Below, in pieces: positions 38,028-48,500 of a DNA stretch of 64,000 nucleotides. The notes below the pieces were generated by a model that was not told the DNA's origin, made no database searches, and saw nothing but the letters and a program-made list of their open reading frames with translations. Position numbers and translations under genes: made by a program. Location: positions 186,001 to 250,000 of the forward strand of contig NZ_JAQNDK010000005.1 in NCBI RefSeq assembly GCF_028368935.1, read 5' to 3'. How positions within the stretch are numbered: the stretch's first letter is position 1; every line of letters starts with the position of its first letter. The DNA is from Sorangium aterium. Lineage in GTDB: Bacteria > Myxococcota_A > Polyangia > Polyangiales > Polyangiaceae.

Positions 38028-38549
38028 GTGGAGCTACGGTTCATCTCCCCCGACCTGCAGAGCCTCGACGAGCTCGACTCGGAGGTGCTCGCGTGCGCCC
38101 CGTTCAGCGACGCGCGGCCGGTCCACGGCGTGGCCGGCCTCTGCGACTGGCGGCTCGGCGGCCGGATCTCCGAGCTGAGGCGGCAGGGCCTGATCACCGG
38201 CGAGCTCGGCGAGGTCGTCATGATCCCGTGCAAGCCGCGCATGGCGTTCGACAAGCTCGTCCTGTTCGGCGCCGGCCGGCGCGACGCGTTCGACGAGGCG
38301 ATCTTCCGCGAGATCGTGCGCGGGATGCTCGCCACGATGGGCGGGCTCTGCACGCGCGCCGCCGTGGTGGAGCTCCCGGGGCGACACGACGGGCTCATCC
38401 CCGCCGAGCAGGCGGCCGACGCGCTCCTCGACTGCGCGGGCAGGGAGCGCGGCGACAACGTGTGGACGCTGGTGGAGCGCGCCGAGGGCAGGCAGCAGAT
38501 CACCCAGCACATGATCGAGCAGCGCCGCAGGGTCCGGCGGGCGCTGTAG
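38028..38549 (+). CDS. Stand-alone M17 peptidase N-terminal (macro-like) domain protein
   Basis: 173 residues. ELRFISPDLQSLDELDSEVL, then ACAPFSDARPVHGVAGLCDW, LGGRISELRRQGLITG and MAFDKLVLFGAG match the N-terminal domain of M17 leucyl aminopeptidases, which is macro-domain-like. The catalytic metallopeptidase domain is completely absent, so it cannot be a peptidase. A binding role (nucleotide, ADP-ribose or protein) is plausible but inferred. GTG start 5 bases after the stop of the TPP enzyme, so the two are surely co-transcribed. Converges on the hybrid kinase. Confidence 0.75.
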   Translation: MELRFISPDLQSLDELDSEVLACAPFSDARPVHGVAGLCDWRLGGRISELRRQGLITGELGEVVMIPCKPRMAFDKLVLFGAGRRDAFDEAIFREIVRGMLATMGGLCTRAAVVELPGRHDGLIPAEQAADALLDCAGRERGDNVWTLVERAEGRQQITQHMIEQRRRVRRAL

Positions 38550-38575
38550 CCGCGCGGCGCGCGGCGCGGAGGACG

Positions 38576-40642
38576 TCAGGAAGGCTCCTTCGGCAGGTCG
38601 ACGGTGAAGGTCGCCCCCTCGCCCGGCCGGCTGTCGACCTGGATCGTCGCCCCGAGCGCGTCGGCGATCTGCCGCACGATCCACAGCCCCATGCCGAAGC
38701 CGCTGTAGTTCTCGCTGGAGACGGCGCGCTCGAAGCGCTCGAAGATGCGGGCCTGCTGCTCCGGGGCGATGCCGATGCCGCGATCCCGCACCGTCAGGCG
38801 GGCGCGGTCCGCGAGGTCCTCCAGCGTGACGTCGATGGGCTTGCCGGCGCCGTACTTGATGGCGTTCGAGAGGAGGTTCGTGACGATCTGATCGAGCCGC
38901 AGGCGATCCCACCGGCCGACGATCGAGGCGGGGGCCGACAGGTTGACGGGGCAGCCGGCGGCGCAGAGCTCCTCGCGGAACCGCTCCAGCGCCTCGTTCA
39001 CCGTGGCCGCGAGATCGACGTCCTCGAGCTCGATCTGCAGGCGGCCCGCGGAGATGCGCGAGATGTCGAGCAGGTTCGTGATGAGCCGGGCAAGCCGCTC
39101 GACCTGCCGCTTGATCATCTCGAGCCGCGGCGTGGCGCGCTCGGCGGTGAGCCCGCCGCGCTTGCCGGCGCGCAGGAGGCCGTCGACCTGCAGCTGCATG
39201 GGCGTGAGCGGCGTGCGGAGCTCGTGCGAGGCGATCGTGAGGAAATCGTCGCGCGCGCGCACCGCGAGCTGCGCCTCCCGGTAGAGCCGGGCGTTGTCGA
39301 CGGCCAGCGCCGCGCGCCGCGCTAGATCCTGCGCGAGGTCGAGATCGACGGCGTCGTAGCGCCGGTGCGTCGAGGCGAACGAGAGCGTGCCCAGCGTGCG
39401 GCCGCGCGCCGTCAGCGGGACCGTGAGGTGCGAGGCGAGCGAGAGCGAGCGCAGCGCCTCGTAGTGCGCCTGATCGAACGAGATCGCGCGGACGAACGAG
39501 TCGGTCACCTTGGGGATGAGCTCCGGCTGCGCCGTGCGCAGGACCCTGCCGATGCCCCGCCCGGCGGAGTCGGCCGTGATCCTGCCGAGGAGCTCGGTCG
39601 CCATCGCCATCGACGGATCCGCGTGGGCGGTCACCTGCCGATCGATCGCGCCGGACTCGTCCTGCAACAGGAGCACGCAGATCGACGCGAAGTCGGGGAG
39701 CGCGACGCGGACCACGCGCCGCAGCGTCTCCTCGAAATCGAGCGACTCGCCGAGGATCTGCCCGGCGGAGACGAGGATGCGCTGCGCCTCGTGGACGCGG
39801 CGGCGCTCCGTCACGTCGCGGGTGACCTTCGCGAAGCCGCGCAGCTGCCCGGCCTCGTCGAAGAGTACGCTGATCACCTCGTTCGCCCAGTAGCGGGTGC
39901 CGTCCCTGCGGACGCGGTAGCCCTCCTGGATCGAGCGGCCGGTCTCCACGGTGGACTCGAGCTCTGCGGCGGGCCTGCCGAGCTCGACGTCCTCCGGCGG
40001 GAAGAGGACCGAGCAGTGGCAGCCGATGATCTCGTCGGCCCGGTAGCCGTTGATGCGCTCTGCGCCCGGGTTCCAGCTGGCGATGCGGCCCGCGGGATCG
40101 AGCATGAAGATGGCGTAGTCCTGGACGCCCTCCACGATGAGGCGGAAACGCTCCTCGCTCTGCTTGAGGCGCCGGTCGGCGCGCGCCTCCGCCGCTTCCA
40201 TCTCCCGGCGCAGGAGGAGCTCGCGCATCCTGCGGTTCTCGTCCTCGTAATGCTTCCTGCGCAGCTGGGCGCGCAGGCGCGCTTTGAGCACCGTGAGCTC
40301 GCCCGTCTTCGTCACGAAATCGTCGGCGCCGGCCGAGAGGGCGTCGAGGATCGCCTTGTGATCGTCGCGGCCCGTGAGCATCAGCAGCGGGATCGGCCGC
40401 CACGAGGCGTTCGCTTTGATGCGGAGGCACGTGGCCGGGCCCGATAGACCCGGCATCACCATGTCGAGCAGAATGCCGTCGATGCGCGCCACCGTGAGCC
40501 GCGCGAGCGCCTCTTCCCCTGAGTGGGCGAGCACCGGCAAGTAGCCTTCGTCGCGCATCGCCGCCGCGACCTGGTTCAGGTACGTGGGGCTGTCGTCCAC
40601 GATCAGGATGCGGTGGGACGGCGTGTCCGACGGGCGGTTCAC
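38576..40642 (-). CDS. Receiver-PAS-GAF-histidine kinase
   Basis: 688 residues, cytosolic. N-terminal receiver with Asp60 in GILLDMVMPG; coiled coil at about 125-165; PAS domain (about 165-285, EGVQDYAIFMLDPAGRIASW); GAF domain (about 300-455); HisKA with His473 in IASHELRTPLTPMQ; HATPase with the N box TNLLSNAIKYG, DRGIGI and GFGMGLWIV. The receiver at the N-terminus suggests it is switched by another kinase before passing phosphate on. The GTG at 40642 is chosen because GGAGG lies 6-7 bases upstream and the receiver begins at once; a frame open to 40918 lacks such a site. 551 bases of non-coding DNA lie upstream. Confidence 0.9.
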   Translation of the reverse strand: MNRPSDTPSHRILIVDDSPTYLNQVAAAMRDEGYLPVLAHSGEEALARLTVARIDGILLDMVMPGLSGPATCLRIKANASWRPIPLLMLTGRDDHKAILDALSAGADDFVTKTGELTVLKARLRAQLRRKHYEDENRRMRELLLRREMEAAEARADRRLKQSEERFRLIVEGVQDYAIFMLDPAGRIASWNPGAERINGYRADEIIGCHCSVLFPPEDVELGRPAAELESTVETGRSIQEGYRVRRDGTRYWANEVISVLFDEAGQLRGFAKVTRDVTERRRVHEAQRILVSAGQILGESLDFEETLRRVVRVALPDFASICVLLLQDESGAIDRQVTAHADPSMAMATELLGRITADSAGRGIGRVLRTAQPELIPKVTDSFVRAISFDQAHYEALRSLSLASHLTVPLTARGRTLGTLSFASTHRRYDAVDLDLAQDLARRAALAVDNARLYREAQLAVRARDDFLTIASHELRTPLTPMQLQVDGLLRAGKRGGLTAERATPRLEMIKRQVERLARLITNLLDISRISAGRLQIELEDVDLAATVNEALERFREELCAAGCPVNLSAPASIVGRWDRLRLDQIVTNLLSNAIKYGAGKPIDVTLEDLADRARLTVRDRGIGIAPEQQARIFERFERAVSSENYSGFGMGLWIVRQIADALGATIQVDSRPGEGATFTVDLPKEPS

Positions 40643-41193
40643 GAGAGCCTCCGGGGCGGGCTCCTGTGAGCGAGGGCAGTCGCCATGACGGGGCGCGTGG
40701 GGCTGGTTAAACCGGTGCAGCACCCGCCGATCACCCCCCGTGGCGCCTCCACCCTCATTGGCCACCCATACAGGTTGGCATGCGTTCTCCCCCGGTCGAC
40801 GCGAAAAGGCTACCTGGCCCCATGCACTTTGCGTACAGCATCCTATTTCTACCAGCCGCCAGGCGCTCGCAACGTTGCGTCCCCCACCGCCATCCGAAAT
40901 CCCTGGGGAAGCGCACACAATGCGCGCTGTGGGCTTCGAGCGCCCGGAGCCAGCAGAGGGGGGCTTCCCGCGTTACAAACCAGGGAAATGACGCTTGACA
41001 AGCGGCGTGACGATCCGAGTTGCGCCTGACTCGAGCGACTCGAGATCCGCGCTTGGCGAGTCGCGCCCTCGCGGCGGCGCGCCGGCGTCGAGGAGGCAGT
41101 GAGCGCGCGGCGAGGAGCGGAGCTCATCACCGCCCTGGCTCCTTGGCGAGGCCAGGCACGGGCGGCGCGGAAGGTCGGAAACGCGCGGATCCG
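40643..41193. other. 551-base intergenic region
   Basis: No supported gene. It must contain the promoter of the minus-strand receiver-histidine kinase and the 3' end of the minus-strand stress cluster. An 8-bp perfect inverted repeat (GCGACTCG at 41035-41042, CGAGTCGC at 41057-41064) lies 130 bases past the stop of the TPR-like gene, possibly a factor-assisted terminator; no T tract follows. A TTGACA occurs at 40994 on the plus strand without a matching -10. Confidence 0.4.
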
Positions 41194-42006
41194 TCAGCCC
41201 TCGTCGATGAGCTCGATCATCGTGGTTCGGGCGGGCCCGCCCGCGGGAATCCAGCGGCAGAGCTCGTCGACGCCGACGTCATCGACCACCCGGCGGAGCT
41301 CCGCGCGCGCGGCGGCGGGCTCGCCGAGCGCGGTGAGCGCGTGCGCGCGGGTGATGCGGTAGCGCTGGCGCACCTCGGTGGGCTCTTCCCGCTCGCCATC
41401 ACGGAGGCCGACCAGGGAGAGCGCGCCCTCGACGTCGCCCGTGCGCACGAGCACCGCGGCGCGCGCTCCCCGCACGAGCGGCCGCGCCGACGCTGGCGCG
41501 CGCTGCTCGTCCAGGTCCGGGAGGAGCCGCCGGGCGGACTCGATGTCGCCAGCGCAGAGCTGCCATTGGGCGAGGTTGCTGATGACGAGCACCCGGACCT
41601 GCGGAGGTATCCAGTCGCGAGGCACGTCGCGCAGCGAGGCGGCCGCCGCCTTGTAGCTCCCCTCCCAGGCGAGCGACTGGCCGACGGCCTGGGCCGCAAA
41701 GGCGTAGATGATCCGCGGATCGCCGAGCTCGGTCGGCGGCATCGAGGCGCGATCCGCGCGACGCGCGGCCGGCTGCCCCGGACGCGGGAGCCGAGGCGCG
41801 GGCGCCTCGCGCGAGGATCGACCGGGCCTCGCGGCGATCAGCCGCCGGACGTCGCCGCCGAGGAGGACAAGCAGCGCGATCACGGCGGCGGCCGCGCAGG
41901 CGGCGCCGAGCGAGAGCGACCCGCCACGCCACCGGGCGAGCGCGCCCCACGCCAGCAGAGGCGCCGCCGCGCCGGCCGCCGCGAGCAAGATCGGCCGCCG
42001 CATCAT
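41194..42006 (-). CDS. Membrane-anchored TPR-like protein
   Basis: 270 residues. Two N-terminal hydrophobic helices (PILLAAAGAAAPLLAWGAL and ACAAAAVIALLVLLGG), then a 40-residue Arg/Pro linker, then helical repeats resembling tetratricopeptides (YAFAAQAVGQSLAWEGSYKA, NLAQWQLCAGDIESARRL, ITRAHALTALGEPAAARAEL). It probably scaffolds a complex at the inner membrane. Start at an ATGATG with GGAG upstream. It lies 62 bases after the Lon-like gene and closes the minus-strand stress cluster. Confidence 0.7.
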   Translation of the reverse strand: MMRRPILLAAAGAAAPLLAWGALARWRGGSLSLGAACAAAAVIALLVLLGGDVRRLIAARPGRSSREAPAPRLPRPGQPAARRADRASMPPTELGDPRIIYAFAAQAVGQSLAWEGSYKAAAASLRDVPRDWIPPQVRVLVISNLAQWQLCAGDIESARRLLPDLDEQRAPASARPLVRGARAAVLVRTGDVEGALSLVGLRDGEREEPTEVRQRYRITRAHALTALGEPAAARAELRRVVDDVGVDELCRWIPAGGPARTTMIELIDEG

Positions 42007-42068
42007 CGGCGGGCTCCGGCGCGGATCGGCGCGGGGTCGGCCGTGCGCTTCGGTGCCATCGGTCCTCT

Positions 42069-44432
42069 TCAGCGCTCCCTGAGCACGCGCCGAGGATCCA
42101 CGCTCGTCCCGCTCCTCAGCGTCTCGGCGATCGCCTGGTGGAAGCGCTCGAGCCGCTGGTCCGCCGCGTGGAACACGGTTCCCTCCGGGTACCTCCCGTC
42201 CGCGTCGGCGACGCCCGCAGGGACGCCGGTGATGATCTCGATGCCTTCCTCGACGGAGCTCACCTCGAACACGTGGAAGCGGCCGGACTCGATCGCCGTC
42301 ACGACGTCGCCCCGCAGCATGAGCGCGTCGCGGTTCGCGCTCGGGATCAGCACGCCCTGCTCGCCCGTCAGGCCCTTGGCGGCGCACAGATCGAAGAAGG
42401 CCTCGATCTTCTCGTTGATGCCGCCCACGGGCTGGATGCTCCCCTGCTGATCGATGCTGCCCGTCGCGGCGAGCTCCTGCCGGATCGGGACGCCGGAGAG
42501 CGCTGACAGGAGCGCGTACAGCTCGCTCGACGAGGCGCTGTCGCCCTCGATGGGCTCGTACGTCTGCTCGAAGACGAGCGAGGCGCCGAAAGAGAGCGGG
42601 CGGTGCTGGGCGAACCGGGCCGCGAGGAAGCCCGTGAGGACCAGCACGCCCTTGCTGTGGAGCGGGCCGGACATCTCGACCTCGCGCGCGATGTTCACCG
42701 GGCCCTCGAGGCCCGGGTAGACGACCGCCGTCACCCGGCACGGGCGGCCGAACGTCTGCGGGCCGTCGGACAGGACCGAGATCGCGTTGACCTGCCCGAC
42801 GCGTCGGCCGGTGACGTCGATGCGGATCGTCCCGTCCGAGAGCAGCTCGTGCACGTGGTCGCGGAAATGGCTCCCGCGGCGCCGCGCCGCCTCGAGCGCC
42901 TCGTTGACCTCGGGGCCGTCGACCACCTTGCGGCCGCGGCGCTGGGCCCGGTAGCCGGCCTCGGTCGCGACCTCGGCGATGAGCCCGACCTGGGCGCTCA
43001 CCTTGGTCTGGCTCTCCGCGAGGCGGCCGCCGTGGAAGAGGAGCGCGGTCACGCCGTCGGCCGTGATCGGCGGGAGGCCGCGATCGTGCGCGAAGCCGGC
43101 GAGGAACGCGGGGTACGTGAGGAGCGCCTGATCGAGCGAGATCGTCGTCTCGAAGCGCGCCTGCACCTTGAAGAGCTGCGAGAACTCCGGATCGGCGTCG
43201 TGCAGGTCCTGGTAGAGCTGCGGGTTCGTGACGAGGACGACCTTCACGTCGATCGAGATCGGCGGGAAGAGCAGCTCCTCCGCGGTGCCGCGGAAGTACG
43301 ACGGGTTGTGCTCGGGCACGATGAACTTGCCCGCGAGGAGGCAGGCCTTGAGCTGCTCGTAGAGCGCCTCGTTCTTGAGGAGCGCGCCGGCGGGCAGGAT
43401 CAGGAAGCCGCCGGCCGCCTCGTGGAGGGCGCCCGCGACCGCGAAGCCGGGCTCCGGCGGGAAGCCGGAGTCGGGCGGCGCGTGGGTGCGGCCGAACAGG
43501 GCGGTCAGCGTGGGGTAGGGGACCTCGACGACCGGGGCGCCGGAGTCGGGCGTGTGCTCCGTGAGGAGCGTCGGGACGACCACGCCGCGCGGGAGCGTCG
43601 CGCCGCCCTCCTCGCCGCGCGCCTCGTCGACGAGCAGGCGGAACTCCTTCGACACGACCGTCTCGACGTCCGCGAGGAACGCGCTGATGTCGTCGCGCCC
43701 CTCGAAGCGCGCGCGCACCGGCTGGAAGCACCCCTTCACCCCGTCGCTGAGCAGCTGCTTCACGACGCCGCGCAGCTCGACGTCGGCCTCGTCCTGCACG
43801 GTGGCGAGCCGCATCTCGAACTCCTCGATGGAGCCGGCGATGGCGAGCAGGGCCTCGCCGTCCGGCGCGTTGGCGGCGTCCTCGATCGAGGTGATCTGCA
43901 CCTCGTCCTCGCCGCGCACGAGGTCGAGGCCGAGCTCGCGCGCCGCGGACTTGAGCTGCTCCTCGAGCCGCCGCTCCTCCGCGTTCACGCGGCGCTGGAT
44001 CTTGCCGCGCGCCTGCTTGAAGCGCTCGCCTTCGGTCGCGCCGCGCAGGGCGTCGACGAGCTTCTCGTGGAGCTCCTCCATCGCCTCGACGAAGGGGCGC
44101 CCCTCGCCGGGCGGCAGCGACAGGACCGTCGGCTCGCTCGGGCGGTGCGGGTTCGGCAGGAGGAGGATATCGTCGGGCGTGGGGCGGCTCGCCGCGATGC
44201 GCTTCGCGACGGCGCGAGCGCAGAACGTCCGGCCCGTGCCTGGCGCGCCGACGACGACGACGTGGAAGCGGGGCTGGCGGATGTCGAGGCCGAAGGCGAG
44301 CGCGGCCAGGGCGCGCTCCTGCGAGCCGATTCCCGCCGACAGCGGCGCGACCTCGTCCGTCGTGGAGAAGCGGAAGCTCTGAGGCTCTACGATCTTGCGG
44401 CACTCGCTGGGGGGCAGCTTCCGGGAGACCAT
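42069..44432 (-). CDS. Lon-family ATP-dependent protease (AAA_32/LonC-like)
   Basis: 787 residues. The N-terminal ATPase has a P-loop GAPGTGRTF in which the usual Lys is Arg, as is common in this Lon-like subgroup, so ATP hydrolysis may be weak or absent. A long helical insertion follows (about 110-260). Walker-B-like GGFLILPAGALLKN and sensor regions follow. The C-terminal Lon protease domain has Ser632 (EGDSASSSE) and Lys675 (GGINEKIEAF), with the normal 43-residue dyad spacing. It degrades unfolded or regulatory proteins in the cytosol, consistent with the stress genes around it. Starts at ATG 44432. Confidence 0.9.
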   Translation of the reverse strand: MVSRKLPPSECRKIVEPQSFRFSTTDEVAPLSAGIGSQERALAALAFGLDIRQPRFHVVVVGAPGTGRTFCARAVAKRIAASRPTPDDILLLPNPHRPSEPTVLSLPPGEGRPFVEAMEELHEKLVDALRGATEGERFKQARGKIQRRVNAEERRLEEQLKSAARELGLDLVRGEDEVQITSIEDAANAPDGEALLAIAGSIEEFEMRLATVQDEADVELRGVVKQLLSDGVKGCFQPVRARFEGRDDISAFLADVETVVSKEFRLLVDEARGEEGGATLPRGVVVPTLLTEHTPDSGAPVVEVPYPTLTALFGRTHAPPDSGFPPEPGFAVAGALHEAAGGFLILPAGALLKNEALYEQLKACLLAGKFIVPEHNPSYFRGTAEELLFPPISIDVKVVLVTNPQLYQDLHDADPEFSQLFKVQARFETTISLDQALLTYPAFLAGFAHDRGLPPITADGVTALLFHGGRLAESQTKVSAQVGLIAEVATEAGYRAQRRGRKVVDGPEVNEALEAARRRGSHFRDHVHELLSDGTIRIDVTGRRVGQVNAISVLSDGPQTFGRPCRVTAVVYPGLEGPVNIAREVEMSGPLHSKGVLVLTGFLAARFAQHRPLSFGASLVFEQTYEPIEGDSASSSELYALLSALSGVPIRQELAATGSIDQQGSIQPVGGINEKIEAFFDLCAAKGLTGEQGVLIPSANRDALMLRGDVVTAIESGRFHVFEVSSVEEGIEIITGVPAGVADADGRYPEGTVFHAADQRLERFHQAIAETLRSGTSVDPRRVLRER

Positions 44433-44566
44433 GGCGGCGCACCATAGCGCCTTTCGCTGTCCGTTGGCGTGGAGCCCGCCCGGCGGCGCGCCCGCGCGCC
44501 GATCGAGGGCCGCGAGGGGGCGCCTCGCCCCCGCTGGGGCGCGTCACGCGTCACGTGGGGCGCGCG

Positions 44567-45556
44567 CTAGCGCCGCAGGACCAGCACGGGGCACGGCGCC
44601 CGAGCGAGCACGTCGCGGATGACGCCGCCATGGTGATCGGCGAGCTGCCCGTGCCAGACCAGCACTACGAGGTCGCTCGCCAGCTGCCAGGCCAGGCGCG
44701 CGATCTCCGCCGCCGGCTCGCCCTTGCCGAGGAAGAACCGCGTGGCGACGCCGTGCGGGCAGTGCCCGATCGCGCTCAGGAACCGGGCCAGGAACTCCTC
44801 GGTGAACGCGGGCCACTCGTGCTGAGGCTGGTCGACGTAGAGGGGCGCCACCATCGCGCCCGGCTCGAATGGCACAGGCGTCGAGACGGGCGGCCCCTCG
44901 TCCGCGGCCTCCCGCGGCGAGGCGCAGCCGACCAGCACGATGTCGAGCTCGGCGCCGAGCTTGCGGGCGACCTCCCCGACGGGCCCGATCGCGCTGGCCG
45001 TGCTGGGGGTCCCGTCGAGCGGCAGCAGGATGCGCTGTAGCCGCGGCGGGGAGGGCTCCTCACGGATGACGAGGACGCCGAGCGCGGCGGACTCCAGCGC
45101 GCGCGCCGCGAGCTGGCCGACGCCGAAGCGCTCGTCCATGGGCTCGTCCGCGTGCGAGGCCACGATCACGAGCGCGGTCCCGCAGCTCGCCACGGCTGAA
45201 GCGAGCGCGCCGGCCGGATCGTCGCTCGCCTCGACGTCCAGCACCATGCCCTGCAGCGCCTCCGGGGCGATCCCGAAGTGGGCCGGCACCTCGCTCGCGT
45301 CGATCGGCTCCGTGGAGAGGCACAGCCCGCGCAGCGGTGCCTCGAGCCCGTGGGCGATGAGCCGCCCGAGCGCGACGGCGCCGAGGTGGGCGCGGCGGCC
45401 GTGGAGCGCGACGACCACGCTCCTGCGCTGCAAGCCGCTCTGCGGCGGGCGCTCGTCGGCCTCCTCGAACGCGTCAGGGGGCGGCTCGACCGCGGGCGCC
45501 GGCCCGGGCGGCGCCCCGAGCCCGACCGGGGATCCGTTGCGTACGGCGCTCAGCAT
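44567..45556 (-). CDS. Tandem universal stress protein
   Basis: 329 residues, two Usp-like domains. The first (about 45-165, RRSVVVALHGRRAHLGAVAL to ALGVLVIREE) and the second (about 170-329, RILLPLDGTPSTASAIGPVG to CPVLVLRR). The glycine-rich ATP signature is not complete in either, so nucleotide binding is uncertain. The ATG at 45556 has GGAGGAGG 7 bases upstream and overlaps the GH65 stop (45550-45552), so the two are translationally coupled. The N-terminal 40 residues are a Pro-rich tail. Context points to a starvation or stress response linked to disaccharide use. Confidence 0.85.
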   Translation of the reverse strand: MLSAVRNGSPVGLGAPPGPAPAVEPPPDAFEEADERPPQSGLQRRSVVVALHGRRAHLGAVALGRLIAHGLEAPLRGLCLSTEPIDASEVPAHFGIAPEALQGMVLDVEASDDPAGALASAVASCGTALVIVASHADEPMDERFGVGQLAARALESAALGVLVIREEPSPPRLQRILLPLDGTPSTASAIGPVGEVARKLGAELDIVLVGCASPREAADEGPPVSTPVPFEPGAMVAPLYVDQPQHEWPAFTEEFLARFLSAIGHCPHGVATRFFLGKGEPAAEIARLAWQLASDLVVLVWHGQLADHHGGVIRDVLARAPCPVLVLRR

Positions 45557-48500
45557 GGCGTGACCTCCTCCCATGGCGTGACGCGGCCGCCCAGCCGCGT
45601 CGCATAGCGGCGGCCCGGCTCCGCCAGCACGGCGCAGGCGGGCGCGCCCGCGTCGAGCAGGCAGATCGGCAGCGGCGCGCTCCCCTCGAGCGCGACCTCG
45701 ACCGCCCCGTCCTCCACGTGGATCTCGAGGGCGCGGCCTCGCCAGGCGATCGGGATCTTGAGGTGCCGCCAGCCCGGCAGGAGGTGCGGCTCGATCCCGA
45801 TCGCCTCGTCCTCGTCGGGGCACGGAGGCGCGTGGGGGAGCGCCTCCGAGAGCGCGCTCCGCGGCACGCGCGTGACGCCGGCAACGCCGAACGCGACGGC
45901 TTGCCAGAGGCCGCCCATGGCGGCGATGTGCACGCCGCCCGCGGCGTTGCCCATCGTGTTGCCGAGGTCGATGTCGGCGGTCTGCTCGAAGTAGCGCTCG
46001 GCGTGGGCGTGGAGATCGAGCCGGGCGGCGACGAGCGCGTGGGCGCTGGGGCTCAGCGAGCTGCCGTGGGCGGTGCGCGGCTCGTAGTAGAGGAAGTTGT
46101 CGCGCCGGGCGCTCGCGGGCACCGCGCTCCAGAGCAGCGCGATGAGCTGCACGACGTCCGCTTGCTTCACGACCTGGCAGGCCTGCGTCCGCTCGCGCCC
46201 GAGCAGGACGTCGACCGGCGCGCTACGCACGGCGTAGTCGGCGATGGAGAACGGCGCGAGGCCGAAGTAGCCCGCGAACTGCTCGATCAGGCCGGTCTGC
46301 GGGTCGATCCCGAGGAGCAGGCGGTCGGCGACGTCGCACCAGTGGCCGGGCTCGTCGGGCCGGAGATCGAGCCGCGCGAGCAGGTCCGCTCGCGCGACGT
46401 TGCGCTGGACGAGCGCGGCGGCGACGCGGAGGTTGTGCCGCGCCATCCAGTTCGTGAACGCGTTGTCGTCCACGGTCTCGTGGTACTCGTCCGGCCCGAT
46501 CACCCGCCGGATGTGGGCGTGGCCATCCTGCCCGAGCTCGGCGCGGCTCGCCCAGAAGCGCGCCGTCTCGATCAGGATCTCGGCCCCCTCGCAGCGCTGG
46601 AAGTCGAGATCGCCGGTCGCGCGGACGTACGCGTGCACCGCGTACGCGATGTCGGCGCTGATGTGGTGCTCCTGCTCGCCGGAGAGCACCCCGACCACCT
46701 CGCCGAACGGCGTGACGACGAGCGCCGGCGTCGTCTCGTCGCCCGTGTCCGCCGACTCCCACGCGTAGAGCGCGCCCTCGTAGCCGAGCGCCTTCGCCTT
46801 GCGGCGCGCGCCGGCGAGGGTGCGGTGCCTGTAGAGGAGCAGCGCGCGGGCGGCCTCGGGGTAGCAGTGCGTATAGAACGGGACGAGGAAGGTCTCGGTG
46901 TCCCAGAAGACGTGGCCGCGGTACGCCTCCCCGCTGAGCCCGCGCGCGCCGATGGAGCAGCGCGGGTCGTCCGGGTTCGCCGCGCCGATGAGGTGGTACA
47001 GCGCGAACCGGAGGGCCCGCTCGATCCTGGGGGCGCCGTCGATCTCGACGTCGGCGTGGCGCCAGCGCTCCGCCCACGCCCGCGTGTGCTCGCCCAGCAC
47101 GTCGGCCATGGCGCGGCTCGAGAGCTCGTCCTGGAGCGCCTCGCCCGCCTCGCGCGGCGTGGGCGTGTCGCGCGACGTGTGCAGCGTCGTCGTCCGGAAG
47201 AGGCGGCGCCGCTCGGCGACGCGGACGCCGACGTCGCAGCGCTCGGCGATGGATCGCGCGCCTGTGGTGCGCTCGCAGCGCGCGCCCTCGAGGGCCTCGA
47301 GCCGGGGCGAGCTCTCCGGGGCCTGCTCCGGGAGCTCCCGCAGGTGCGAGGTCATCGCGGTGACGAGACCGCCGTGGGTGTGTCCGACGAGCAGCAGGCT
47401 CTTCGCGCGCGCGTCCGCCGCGAAGCCGGCCCAGTGCGCCGCGCCGCTCGCGCTCTTCACGTCGCCGCTCAGGATCGCGTCGACGCGGATCGTCCCGGTG
47501 AAGTTGAGGGGGGCGATGCTGAGCGCTTCCATGAGGACGTGGCGGTTCGCGAGCGACGCCGCGTGGAGCGTGTGCAGGTGCGTGAGGTGGCCTCCCTCGC
47601 CGCGCCGCAGGCACTCGCGCAGCAGCACGCCCCGCCGCATGTCGAGGGCGCGGCGGTGGTGCAGCACGCCGCTCGCCTCCGCGGAGAACGACTCGCCCTC
47701 GATGGCGACGCTCAGCCGGCCCCAGTCGGGGGCGATGACGAGCTCCGGCACGCGGCTCACGTCGGCCGAGGGCTCGAACGCGCCCGCGATGAACGTCGCC
47801 GGCCGCGACACGCTCGACCCCTCCGGCAGCGACGCGCGCGAGCCGAGGTAGCCGTTGGCGATCGCGAGCAGCGACTCGATCTCGTGCTCGCGCGCGATGT
47901 CGAACCCTGGCTCCTCGATGATCCACGCGGCGTCCCGGGGCGCCGCGAGGGAGCCGAGCTCGCCCTCGAGATCCCGCTGGAGCGCGAGGATCTCGTGGAG
48001 CCGCTGCGCGCCGGCCGTCGCATGGACGGCGCCCGCGAGCTCCGGCGCGCCGCGGAGGCCGCGCGCCTCTCCGGCCGCCGCGCCGTCGCGTGATTCGCGT
48101 GATTCGCGTGGGTCCGGCGAGATCGCGAGCCGATCGTGCGGCTCGATGCGGAGCGGCGCGATCACCTGAGCGAGCAGCGCGGCGACGGCGGAGCGCCCGT
48201 CCCGCTCCGCGCGGGCGGCGAGCGCGACCGCGGCGCCGCGGCGATCGAAGCCGTGGAGCTCCGCGCCCTCGAGCGCGCCGAGGAAGAGCCGCCTGCGGTT
48301 CTCGGCGCGCACGCCGCGAGCGAGCCGCCGAGCGAGGTGGGGCATGGCCTCGTCGGTGAAGAGCGCCACGCGCACCCCCATCGCGAGCAGCGCGTCGAGC
48401 AGCGCCGCGGCGCCGTCGACCGCCTCCCCGAGGAGGCCCGCGTCGATCGCGATGAAGCGGAAGCGGTGGTGCAGCTCGGCCGGCAGCTTGATCGAGGCTG

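Noticed and set aside
41194-44547. A 1117-residue open frame on the minus strand
   Set aside because: Only its last 270 codons (42006 to 41194) read as a real protein; the rest is the Arg/Pro-rich shadow of the Lon-like gene.
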